A stretch of DNA of 64,000 nucleotides from Streptomyces sp. NBC_01298 (GTDB taxonomy: Bacteria; Actinomycetota; Actinomycetes; Streptomycetales; Streptomycetaceae), in NCBI RefSeq assembly GCF_035978755.1, contig NZ_CP108415.1:186001-250000 (forward strand), given 5' to 3'. Below are positions 7,291-17,200 of the stretch, one piece after another; the stretch's first letter is position 1; every line of letters starts with the position of its first letter. The translations under genes and the position numbers were made by a program. Below the pieces are notes generated by a model, which was not told the DNA's origin, ran no database searches, and saw only the letters and a list, made by a program, of their open reading frames with translations.

Positions 7291-8601
7291 GTGAATGATC
7301 TGCCCCAGACCCTCTTGCCGCCTCACACCGATACCCGCGCTATCCGCGTCACCGGCGGCCACCGCCTGGAGGGCACCGCCTCCGTCCAGGGCTCGAAGAA
7401 CGTCGCCCTCCACCTGTTCGCCGCCGCCCAGCTCGCCGACACCCCGCTGATCCTGTCCGGCATCCCGAACATCCTGGACACCCATGTCTGCGCGGACATC
7501 CTCACCCGCACCGGCACTCCGGCCACGATCACCGGTGACCGCTTCGAGGTCACCCCCGCCGTCGACTGGCACCCGGCCATCCCGGACGAGCTGGGCGGGC
7601 GTGTCCGCACCACTGCCGTCATGGCCGCGGGCCTCCTCGCACGCGCCGGTCGAGTCCGCTTCCCCCTTCCGGGCGGTGACGCCTTCACCCCGCGCCTCAT
7701 CGACCGGCACCTGGCCGCCATGGAGGCCGCCGGCGCCGCGCTGAACATCACCGCCACCCACATCGACGCCCGCCTCGCCCGCCCGACACCGCAGCCGTTC
7801 GCCGTCGACGTGATGACTCAGAAGTGGGGGCCGAGCCTGGGGGCCACGGTCACCGCGATGCTGCTCGCTGCCCGCGCCCGCGGCACCTCCACCATCCTGA
7901 ACCCCAACTCCGAGCCGGAGGTCCTGGCAACCGCCGCGCTGCTCATGGACGGAGGCGTCGGCATCTCGTGGGGAGGTACCACCGCTATCCACATCACCGG
8001 AACCGACCGCATCACCGGGGCCACCGTCGACGTCCCGCCGGACCGGCTTGAGGCCGCCACACTCGCCCTGGCCGCCGGTATCACCGGGGGATCCGTCCGC
8101 CTCGCCAACGTGCCCATCGACACGTTTCCCACCGCTCTGATGTCCATGCTCAGTGACGCCGGCATCGAACTGACACCGGCGGGATACGGCACACGCGCTC
8201 GATGCCCCGCCGGTCCCCGGCCCGTGCAGACGGCCACGGTCTCCGCCACCTGCACCGACGTTCAGCCCCAGCTGACCGCCTTCCTCACCCAGGCCCCCGG
8301 CACCTCCCGCATCGAGGAACGGATCTACGCTTCCCGCGCCACCCACGTCAACCCGCTGCGGGCCTTCGGCGCAGCCGTCACAGCCGACGGACCCACCATC
8401 ACCGTGCACGGTCCGTCCTCCCTGACCGCAGCCCGCGTGGCCGGCGAGGACATCCGAGCTGTCGCTGCCCTGGTGATCGCAGCCCTCGCGGCCGAAGGCA
8501 CCTCGACCATCCAGGGCGTCTACCACCTGCAACGCGGCTACGGCAGCCTGTTGCCCAAGCTCGCCACGCTGGGCGCCGAGCTGGAGGTCGTGCAGGAGTA
8601 G
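7291..8601 (+). CDS. MurA-like UDP-GlcNAc enolpyruvyl transferase with Cys-to-Asp active site
   Basis: A 436-residue EPSP-synthase-fold protein from GTG 7291 with GGAAGGT just upstream; length matches MurA (~420-450). Active-site residues seen: Lys36 in GSKNVAL (K22 of E. coli MurA), Asp130 in PLPGGDAF where E. coli has Cys115, Asp323 in CTDVQPQL (D305) and Arg415 in YHLQRGYG (R397). MurA transfers enolpyruvate from PEP to UDP-GlcNAc, the first committed step of peptidoglycan synthesis. A Cys115-to-Asp change is known from mycobacterial MurA and gives fosfomycin insensitivity. The adjacent epimerase and regulator suggest an accessory pathway (a second MurA, or an enolpyruvyl transferase of nucleoside-antibiotic type) rather than the housekeeping gene. 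Confidence 0.8.
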   Translation: MNDLPQTLLPPHTDTRAIRVTGGHRLEGTASVQGSKNVALHLFAAAQLADTPLILSGIPNILDTHVCADILTRTGTPATITGDRFEVTPAVDWHPAIPDELGGRVRTTAVMAAGLLARAGRVRFPLPGGDAFTPRLIDRHLAAMEAAGAALNITATHIDARLARPTPQPFAVDVMTQKWGPSLGATVTAMLLAARARGTSTILNPNSEPEVLATAALLMDGGVGISWGGTTAIHITGTDRITGATVDVPPDRLEAATLALAAGITGGSVRLANVPIDTFPTALMSMLSDAGIELTPAGYGTRARCPAGPRPVQTATVSATCTDVQPQLTAFLTQAPGTSRIEERIYASRATHVNPLRAFGAAVTADGPTITVHGPSSLTAARVAGEDIRAVAALVIAALAAEGTSTIQGVYHLQRGYGSLLPKLATLGAELEVVQE

Positions 8602-8677
8602 GACCGATCACCGTCTGGGCTCGCTCCCTGCCAGGTCTTGGCACCACCGGCAAGTGGGCATCCGGCATCTCGTCCAA

Positions 8678-8896
8678 CTAGCGGATTCCAGTGGGTGAGT
8701 GCCGGGGCAACTCGGCGTAGTGAACCTCCGTGGGCTGGCTGGTTGTCGCGCGCGCCTCATCATGGGCCTGACGCTCCTGTGAGGCGCGCCGAAGCGCGGC
8801 TCCCCGCAGTCGGCGGCGCTCCACTTCTCCTTCCCTGAGAAGTCGAAGCCCTTCCCTGAGCAGTCGAAGCCTGTCCGCTTGCTCCTGGCCTTCCAT
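8678..8896 (-). CDS. 72-aa coiled-coil protein at the end of the giant operon
   Basis: ATG 8896 follows a strong GAGGAGG site (minus strand). The protein is short and highly charged, with a heptad-like LRLLREG LRLLREG pattern near the N-terminus, probably a small amphipathic coiled coil. The DNA for this part is a 21-bp tandem repeat. It starts 22 bp after the stop of the 758-residue gene and is the last gene of the minus-strand operon. No family recognised. It may be a partner or regulator of the preceding protein, on position only. Confidence 0.55.
   Translation of the reverse strand: MEGQEQADRLRLLREGLRLLREGEVERRRLRGAALRRASQERQAHDEARATTSQPTEVHYAELPRHSPTGIR
8830..8871. repeat. 21-bp tandem duplication inside a coding heptad
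   Basis: CTTCCCTGAGAAGTCGAAGC-C at 8830-8850 is repeated at 8851-8871 with one mismatch. Each unit encodes seven residues on the minus strand, so the duplication adds exactly one heptad. Confidence 0.85.
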
Positions 8897-8918
8897 GGAA
8901 CCTCCTCGATTGAGTGAA

Positions 8919-11195
8919 TCAGCGGACGCCCGCGCTGATCGTCTGCCGCGCCTGCTGTGAGTTCTGCTGGGCTTCGTCGGCCATACGGGGATTGCCAACG
9001 GCTGCTGCCGGCGGGTTCTGAGCCGCCGCTCGGTTCTGCACGCCGTCCTTGAGGGCCTGGCTCGCCCTGAGGATCTTGTCCTGGCTTCCTTGCAGCAGGC
9101 GGGCCACCTCCTCGTCCGACAGGGTCCGAGGGTCTGGCTTGGGACCGTTGGTGAGATTGCCGGGGTGCGGACGTTCTACGGTGCGGTCGCGTCGAGGCAG
9201 TGAGGCGGCCTGCTGTCCGCCCTCGGCGGGCTGCGCCTCGGGAGGCAGGGTTGGCTGCTTGAGGGCCGCGTCGACCCCCTCCTGGTCGAATGTCGGTTCC
9301 CAGGCTCCGTCGCCAACCTGCACGACCAGCTGGCGTTCCTGAAGGGCTTCCATGAGAGCCTGCCCCTCGGCAGGGGATACCGACAGCGTCTTCACGAAGA
9401 GCTCAGGTGACGCAATCCGGTTGGCGGCCGCAGCGAGTGCGGCCCGCCTCAGCTGGTCGTCGGTAACCTGCGCGGGCGCAGGGGTAGGTGTCGACGCTTG
9501 CGCGGGTGGTGGGGCAGAGGCCGGGGCCTGTTCGGTTTCGGTTACCGGGGCAGGGGCCTGCAGCGGTGTCCCGGCAGTGGTGGGGCGGGTCGCCGTCAGG
9601 GCTGCGGGGAGCTGAGCCGGGGTGGTGGCGAGGAGTTGGCGGGGTTCAAGGCCGTTCGGGGGCCCGACGACGTTGAGGGTCTGCAGTTCGTGGAGGATTC
9701 GCTCTGCCTGGGCGTGGGTGAGGTTGAGCTCTGCGGTGCTGGCCAGGGCGAGAGGTGAGGCTGCGGTGCCCTTCTCCACAAGGTGGTGCGCGGCGGTGCG
9801 GAGCTGGGCGGGTGTGATGAGGGTTTGGGCAGCCTCGGGGGTGAGTTCGTCGGGGCCCGCGATCTCCTTGGCGAGGCGGTCGGCCACCTGGTTCAGGAAG
9901 CTGGCGTCGCGGTCATAAGGGTTGCGCTCGACGCGACGTCGGAGGGCGTCAACGAGCTCGAGGCGGGCTGCGACCGGGTTGTCCGCTCGCACGCCGGCAA
10001 CGTATTCCTTGGGCGGGAAGAAGGGCTGGGTACCCCATTCGACATCGCCCGCATCGGCTGCCAGTTCCCTTTGTACGAGCAGATGCCGGATCTGCAGTTC
10101 ACTCCGGTCTTCAGGGCGGAGGTAGAGGGACTTGAGCTCGTTGATGACGGTGCGATTCTCGTCCCAGAGAGCGTCGAGGTAGCGGTCCGGGGCGTCGACT
10201 TCGTAGTAGCCGACCTCTCGCTGCTCGTCCGGGCCGATGACCCCGCGGATGCGTTCGAGGCGCTGCTCTGCGTAGTGAAAGATGGTCGCTGCGATTGTGC
10301 GGCGGCCGTCGTTCTGCCATCCCAGCTCGTCGTAGCGGTTCATCAGCCTTCGGGCGATCCCCGAGACCATCTCGTAGGTGCGGATCTGCAGGGCCTCGAT
10401 CATGCCGTGGAGGCGGACGTCGAGGACTGCCCGGTGTCCGATGCGGCGTGCGCGTCCGCTGAGCTCGCTCAGAGAGTCGCCCAGCCTTGCCGCCTCGGCC
10501 AGGCCGCGGTCGTACAGGGCTCCGAGGCTGAGCGCGCTTTCCAGGGCGGGGTCGTCCGGGTCGTCGAGCTTGGGGTCGGTCGGCGGTCCCGGACGGGCGG
10601 CTTCGGCTCGCTGCAGTTCGCGGTTGAGCTGGTAGGCATGCGCCATCAGGAGGCGGGGCGTGTCGAGGGTCTGGCCATCATCTACGCCGGAGGCCCGGGC
10701 CGCGTGGTCCTCCGCGGCGCGGGTCAGGTAGCGCATGGCCTCGGCGCCGGGGGTGTTCGACTGGTTCCAGGTGTTGAGATAGGTCTGGATCTGGGCGGCG
10801 TGCCGGGCTATCAGGCTCGCGGCGAGTGAGGTGATCCGGGCTGCCTGTATGGCTGCCTGGGGGGTCCGCTCCGCCTGCTCGTTCAGCTCGCGGAGGACTT
10901 CGGATGCCCGCTGGTGTATCTGGTTGAGGGTGCTCCAGCCGGGCTGGTGGAAGTAGAAGGCCTGCGCCGCGTGGGCACCGGCCATCGCCGTCGCGAGGCC
11001 GGCAAGGTCCCGGGGTCCGGCCTGGGGCGCCTCAGCAACGTTGTCGAGCGCTCGGGCACGTCGCAGGCCTACCCCGAGGTTCTGCAGCCGGGCGTACCGC
11101 TCGAGCTCTGCCTCGGTCTCCGCTGCTGTGGCTCCCTGGGGGAGGGTGAGTCGGAGCATGGCTGGTGTGGGCTGGGGAGGTGCTGGCGTCGTCAT
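8919..11195 (-). CDS. 758-aa helical protein with two FtsK-gamma-like winged helices; paralogue of the giant primase C-terminus
   Basis: ATG 11195 has GAGGAG upstream that overlaps the stop of the giant primase gene, 12 bp away, so translation is probably coupled. Residues ~1-400 are long Ala/Arg/Glu-rich helices without a known family. Near residues 405-530 it reads NPVAARLELVDALRRRVE, then ITPAQLRTAAHHLVEKG and AQAERILHELQTLNVVGP. This follows the same order as the end of the giant primase (NPVAAHDMLIARLRTRVA, PPEQLRQAALIV, ADRLLHRLEAQQILGP). The last part matches the gamma winged helix of FtsK, which reads oriented DNA motifs. A second, weaker copy (QLRRAALAAAANRIASPELF) is near 575-640. 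The Pro-rich linker 530-575 separates them. Probably a DNA-binding accessory of the giant proteins; inference. Confidence 0.7.
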   Translation of the reverse strand: MTTPAPPQPTPAMLRLTLPQGATAAETEAELERYARLQNLGVGLRRARALDNVAEAPQAGPRDLAGLATAMAGAHAAQAFYFHQPGWSTLNQIHQRASEVLRELNEQAERTPQAAIQAARITSLAASLIARHAAQIQTYLNTWNQSNTPGAEAMRYLTRAAEDHAARASGVDDGQTLDTPRLLMAHAYQLNRELQRAEAARPGPPTDPKLDDPDDPALESALSLGALYDRGLAEAARLGDSLSELSGRARRIGHRAVLDVRLHGMIEALQIRTYEMVSGIARRLMNRYDELGWQNDGRRTIAATIFHYAEQRLERIRGVIGPDEQREVGYYEVDAPDRYLDALWDENRTVINELKSLYLRPEDRSELQIRHLLVQRELAADAGDVEWGTQPFFPPKEYVAGVRADNPVAARLELVDALRRRVERNPYDRDASFLNQVADRLAKEIAGPDELTPEAAQTLITPAQLRTAAHHLVEKGTAASPLALASTAELNLTHAQAERILHELQTLNVVGPPNGLEPRQLLATTPAQLPAALTATRPTTAGTPLQAPAPVTETEQAPASAPPPAQASTPTPAPAQVTDDQLRRAALAAAANRIASPELFVKTLSVSPAEGQALMEALQERQLVVQVGDGAWEPTFDQEGVDAALKQPTLPPEAQPAEGGQQAASLPRRDRTVERPHPGNLTNGPKPDPRTLSDEEVARLLQGSQDKILRASQALKDGVQNRAAAQNPPAAAVGNPRMADEAQQNSQQARQTISAGVR

Positions 11196-11207
11196 AGTTT
11201 CTCCTCG

Positions 11208-14200
11208 TCAGGACTGGCTGTGGGTGAGCCGGGTCGTCTGGGTGGCGGTGAGCGCGTTGGCTTGGGCCTCCTGGCGGGATGCGGTACGTCCAGCGCCAGC
11301 TGTGGGAGCTGGGTGGGGCTGGACGTCTGGCTGCCCGTCGGTGCGCGCTGTTTGCTCGGCCAGGAATTTGGTGACGACCTCTTCGATCTCAGCCCTGCGG
11401 CCGTTGAATTCCGTCTGAGCTGCTTCCTGGGAAGCCGTGTCGGGCGGTGTGGGGGCGGTAGGTGTAACGGGCGGGCGGGGAGCGGGGGGCCGGGGCCGCG
11501 CGGGGCGGGCGAGCAGGGCGTCGATCTCGCTGCTCTGCGCCAGCACGGTGCGGATGGTGTCGGGCCGGTACGGGCCGAGGATCTGCTGTGCCTCGAGCCG
11601 GTGGAGAAGGCGGTCTGCGCGTTCCGCTGAGATGCCCAGGCCGCGCCGCAGCGTGAGTGGTGAGGCATCGCGTCGGGCCGTGACGATGAGGGCCGCCTGT
11701 CGCAGCTGCTCGGGCGGTACAGGTCCTTCCGGGTCGGGCCCGGTGGGGATGCTGCCGATCAGGCGCTGCCGGTACGCCCAGGCCACGCCATTGAACAGGT
11801 CGGCAGTGGCGTTCCAGGGATCGCTCATCTCCCCGGTATGGGGGTCGACGTCGCGTTCCTCGGCCACTCGGGTCCGAAGCCGGGCGATGAGCATGTCGTG
11901 GGCGGCCACCGGGTTGGGGACGGGAGGTGCACCGGCGATGAGCCCGTTGTTGGGGAGGAACTCTGCGGTAGCCGGCTGGCCTGTGATCTGCTCGTACCGT
12001 GCCCGCCAGCGGGCACGATTGACGATCCACTGTTCCTGGAGATCGCCGATCTCATCCATGGTCGTTCCAGGAGCGGCCATCCGGCGCTCCAGGTCGCGCT
12101 CGGTGTGGCTGAGGTCCTGCAGTCGGCGGTCGACGCGCACGGCCCTGGACGGCTCCGTCTGACTTCTTTGGCCTCTCAGTCGAAAGACGGCACGCTCGAG
12201 GCGGTCGGCCACACCGTGGAGGCGAATCTTGCTCGCCGCGGTGGCCAGTCCCTCCAGGGCACGCACGAGGCTGGTCCTGACCCGCCCCATGAGCCTCTCG
12301 CCATCGGATCCTCGCAGCCTGCGCACCGCGGGCACGCTCGCGTCCATCTGGGCCACGAGATCAGTGATCTGCTCGTAGACGGTTCCGGGCAGGCCGATGG
12401 AGTAGGGCCGCATCGCGGCGATGGCCTCATGCGCGCTGTGGTGGGCGATGGTGAGGTCGGCCGCGATGGGAGACTCGACTGCGGTCAGCTCCGGGGATGG
12501 GTGGCCGGCTGCCTCCTGGCCCAACTGGTTGAGGACGTTCGTCTCCTGTGCGAGGTTCTCGCTGACCTGGTCCCAGGTGGACTCGGCGCCCGCGGCCTCC
12601 TGCACCCAGCCGCCGTCGTTACGCAGGACCCAGATGTGGTCGCTAGCAGCCAGGTGGTCCAAGGCGAGATCGGGGTGCCCGGCGGTGTAGATGTCCACGG
12701 CCTGCTGGGCGCGGCGCCGGGTTTCGTCGGTGCGGCCTTCATCGGATGCGGCGACTGTGTCGAGCAGTGAAGCGAAGTCTGCCGGTCCGGGCTTGTGCGG
12801 CGTGGAGGGCGACAGGATGGTCCGTACGGCCTCGCGCCATGCTTGGCTCAGCGGCGCGCCGATTTTTCCGGCCGCGGTGGCTGCACGCCATTCGACGGCA
12901 GCGAGAAATTCGGGGGGCGTCATAGCCGTGAAGCGCTGGTACGACAGGCGCAGGGCGTCCGTGCCGAGCCACACCACGATGCTGGGGTCGTCCGTCTGCT
13001 GGTCAGCGCCCGATGTGGCCAGGGCGATCCCGTGCACGCTGCCGAGTGAAAGCGGCTGGGCAACGTGTCCGGGGCTCTCCTCCTCGATCGCGTGCTGGCC
13101 GAGGCGGTCGTGGACGGCCACATAGAGGCTGTAGGCGCCGGCGTTGCGGTCAGTGAGTTCAGTCGGCGCGGCCTCGGGTGGCGGGCTTTGGAGGCTCATG
13201 GCGAAGGCCAGGGGCCCGCCTTGCGGTGCGGTAGCTGTGGCCGCGGAGACCGCGGGCCGGTTGGTTCCGACGGGCCAGTGCCCGGCACCCGTTGCTCCGG
13301 TCGTTGCGGGGGCCGCCGGGGTGGTGGCGGGTTCGGCTTCATCAGCGAAGATCGCCGACTGCCGCGACCGTACGTGCTGGTCATCTGTGAAGTAGCCGTC
13401 GGGGTCGGCGGCCAGGACATCGAGTGCTTGCTGATAGACAGCGTTTTGGTGGTCCTCGTCGTGGTTTCCGGGGCCGAGGAGCACGGCGGGAGCGACCAGG
13501 TGGCCCGGCAGCTGCCAGGACTGGTGCAGGCGCTTCGCCCAGGTGAGGGCTGCTGCCTGGAGCTCTCGGGCATCCTGCGGGGCGCGGTACTGGGTCTCCG
13601 CGGTGATGAGCTGGGCGGCCTGCGTGGCGGCCGCGCGACTGCGGGCGTTGAAGGCTCCGGCATCGAATGCGTGGTTGGCCCGTTCGCTGTCGGTGGCGAA
13701 GGCCATCAGCTGGGCCTCCACGGCAGCTTCGAGCAGGGGCTGACGCTGGTCCAGCACGCGCAGCACCGGCTCGGCACCGCCGGTACCGGCGGCGACGCCC
13801 GCCTCCCACAGGTCGGCCGCATCCTTGACGTCGTTGGCGCTGGTGACCTCGGTGGTGCCCGGCGTGGTCAGCAGCATGTCCCAGCTCTTGAGCAGGGCTC
13901 GCCGTCCTGCGGGGTCGTTGTCGCTGAACATGAGGTGGGTGCGCGGCTTTCCCTCTTGGATTCCGCGGAGCGCCGTCAGCTGGTCCTTGGTAAGGGCGGT
14001 GCCCATGGGCGCGCCGGCGACGGGGCGCTGTTCCAGCGGGAGTGCTTCTGCGGCTCGCGCCGTCGCGATGACGTCGAAGTAGCCTTCCAGGCCGACTCGG
14101 GGTCCGAGGCTGGCCTCACGCGCCTGTGCCTGAGCCGGGTGATAGAGGCCGAAGACCAGCTCGCCCTTCCGGAAGATCACCGTGTCTTCAGTGTTGAGGT

Positions 14201-17200
14201 ACTTCGGTCCGCCTCGTTCCTTCGCTTGATCGCTGGTCTCGCCGGGCCGGTCGATGCGGCGGCCGCCGAAGCCGACGATCTCTCCCACCTGGTTGTGGAT
14301 CGGGAACATGATCCGGTCGCTGAATGCGTCGTAGAGCCGGCCGTTCTTCGAGTACTTGGCCAGGCCGGACTGCACGAGCTCCTCCTCGGAGAAGCCCGCG
14401 CCCATCAGTTCCTGAGCCAGCACGTCCCAGCTTCCCGAGCCACGCGGAGAGGGCGCGTAGCCGATCCCCCACTGCTCCTGAACCTCCGGGGGGATTTGCC
14501 TCCCCTTGATGCCGACGGCCGGGTCGCCCTCGTGGACGTAGGTACGGGCGAGCTCGGCGTTCGGGTCTGTCCGAAGCCGGGTGGCAAGGATCTGCGCTGC
14601 TGCGGTGTTCGCTTCGATGAGCCGCGAGCGGAGCACGCTCACCGCGGGACCGTTGGAAGGCAGGAGAGTCTGCCCCGTCGCTCCGTGCTGCACGTCGATC
14701 CGTAGCCGGTCCAGACTCCGGTCGGACTGGCTGCCGATCGTCCTGTTCAGAGCCTGCCGCAGGCTCTCGGCGAGGTACGCATCGCGGCCCGGGTGTCCGG
14801 TTGCCTCCACGGTGACGACCACGTGATCGGGTGCCGCCATGGTGACGGTGACCTCACGCCTGGACGCCATGGAGCCGAGGGCCTCGCGGGCGAGGACGGC
14901 CAGACGGTCGGCTACGTCCGGCTCCTCCTGCTGCTCCGCAGGGGCTGGTGGCGCGGCCGTCGTCGCACCACGCGGCTCTTCGCGCGCCGACCGCTCTTCC
15001 TCGCCGGGGGCGTGCGCGTCGCTTCCCGCCGCGATCGGATCTGCGGGGCCGCGCGTGGGCGCTGCCGGCTGCGCGGACAGCTCGGGGCCGGGATCGTCAC
15101 TGCTCATCGGCGCTGCACCTTCCGCTGGTGCTGGTGTGGAGTCAGCTGCTTGAGCCTGCTTCCCGGCAGGAGCGGGAGCCGGCTGCGAGTCATCTCGGGC
15201 TGCCGCGGGTGCCGTCCGGGGGGTGGTGCTGGCCTGCGTGGGCTGTGTCTGCTCGATCGGCGAGCCCACCGGATTGGGCGTGGCTGGCGCAGCGTGTGCA
15301 GTCGGCTGGTAGGTCAGCAGGGGACGATCCCCGGTGTCGTCAGCCGCGATCCAGCTGTTCACCGCGGCCATGAGCCTCTGCGGATCAGCTGCCTCGAGCT
15401 CTTCTGCCGTGATGCGGACGGTCCGAGCGTCTTCGCCCAGGCTCAGGCCGAGGAAAAGCGACCTGTGGGCCGTGTCACCCGGCCCTGCCTGCTGGGTGAC
15501 CATCGCGTAGATGGGGCGGCCGTCGATGAAGACGAGCTCGCCGCTGATCCCTATCTGGTCCTGGAGGAGCTGCGCAGCGCGAGCATGAAGGTGGGGCGCT
15601 CCTTCGGTGTAGCTGAAGAACGCGCCTCCCCCGGCGGGAAACTCGAGGGCGGGCAGTGCCAGCTCGTCATGCTCGTCCACAGGGAGGTCCGCCTCTGCTG
15701 TATCGGCTCCCAGCTCTGCTGTGTCCGCAGGTGCCTTGGCCAGTTGGTTGAGCTGATCGGCGCGATATTCGATGTACCGCCCGACCTCCATCTCCCCCGC
15801 GTCGGTGGCCCGCTGGAAGCGGATGAATCGGCCTGCCACAGCGACGATGTGCAGGTTGCGCAGGAGGTCACGATCCGTGGTCCGTGCCGCCTGACCCACG
15901 ACGATCCTGGCCATCGTCAGCTGTGTGCGCCGGACATGGTGACGGAGCTGGTCGGTGAAGGCGGCCAGTGCGGCTCCTCGGCCTTCCGCAGCGGCAGCGG
16001 CGCGACCGAGATCAAGGAGTGCCGCTAGGGCCGGGGGATTTACGCCACTGGTCCCGACGAGTTCGCTGGCTGCTGCCGCAGCCGCAGCGTCCTCAGTGAG
16101 CCAGTCCTCATGCTGGTCGAGAGCAGCCAGGACATCCTGGTGGGCAGCCTCGTACGCCGTCGGGTCGGCATACGCCTGGAGCTCGCCCAAGGCTGGCCGC
16201 GGAGGTGCTTCATTGCCATGGGGCTCGCCCTCTTGGCGCTCCGAGGTCTCCCCAGCGGGAGATTCCGCCGCCGGTCCCGTGGTTTCGTCGACTTGCCCAG
16301 CGTGCTCTGCCGGGGTCGGCGTCACCTGTGCAGGCCCGGAAGTCGGCTGATCGGACCCTGGTGCTGTGGATGCGCCCATCGCCTTGGTACCCCCTTCCCC
16401 TTCCTGTGCAGGTGCCCGGTCCGGCGAAGGCCGCTGTCCATCGGTCAGAGTCACTGGCGGGCCTTCGACCACCGCGCCCGCCCGTGAAGAGCCGCCATCG
16501 TGGCCGGACGTCGCCGGGCCGGTCTCCGAGACGTCAGCTGGCCTCGCGAGGCTTCGATCAGCGAGGCCGGCTGGGGACGTCAGCGAGGAGTCCGGCCGGT
16601 CTTGAGGCCCTAGCTCTCGCCTGTCGACATCGTCGCCAGGTCGGGCGTCTTTACCCGGGACAGGGCGTGGGTCTGCGGGGGCGCCGGACTGCTCGCTGCG
16701 TCCTTCCAGACTCGCCGCCTCAGCCGGGCCGTTCCTCAAGTCATCCCCTGACCCGGACTCCCGCGTTGGCCTCCCACGGTCGCTCGCCTCAAGGGCGCCA
16801 GGCTGTGCGTCCGTGGCATCACGCCCCATCGGTCCCTGTCGGCCTGAGGAGGGCGCAAGGCCGTCTTGACCGGGAGCGACTGGTGCCCCGCCCAGACCAG
16901 GTGCCTCGGTCTCAGCCAGATCGAAGAGGGCCTCTGGCTCCCCCGCGATGCCCTCGACGGCGCCCTGGTCGTCCTCTTCGGCAGGAGATTCCTCGTCAGC
17001 GCGGGCCGTGTCGTTCGACGGCATGGCTTCCACGAGCGGATCGCTTGGTGTGGCGGGTCCTCCTGCGAGCGCCGGGCTGTCGACGGTGGCGCCGCTTGCG
17101 TGGGGCACGGCGTCGAGACGCACGGGGCCTTCGTGCGCCACGCCCGCAGCGCCGACTGCTGCTGAGTCCGCGCTCACGGAGTGGCCACGGACGATGCTCA

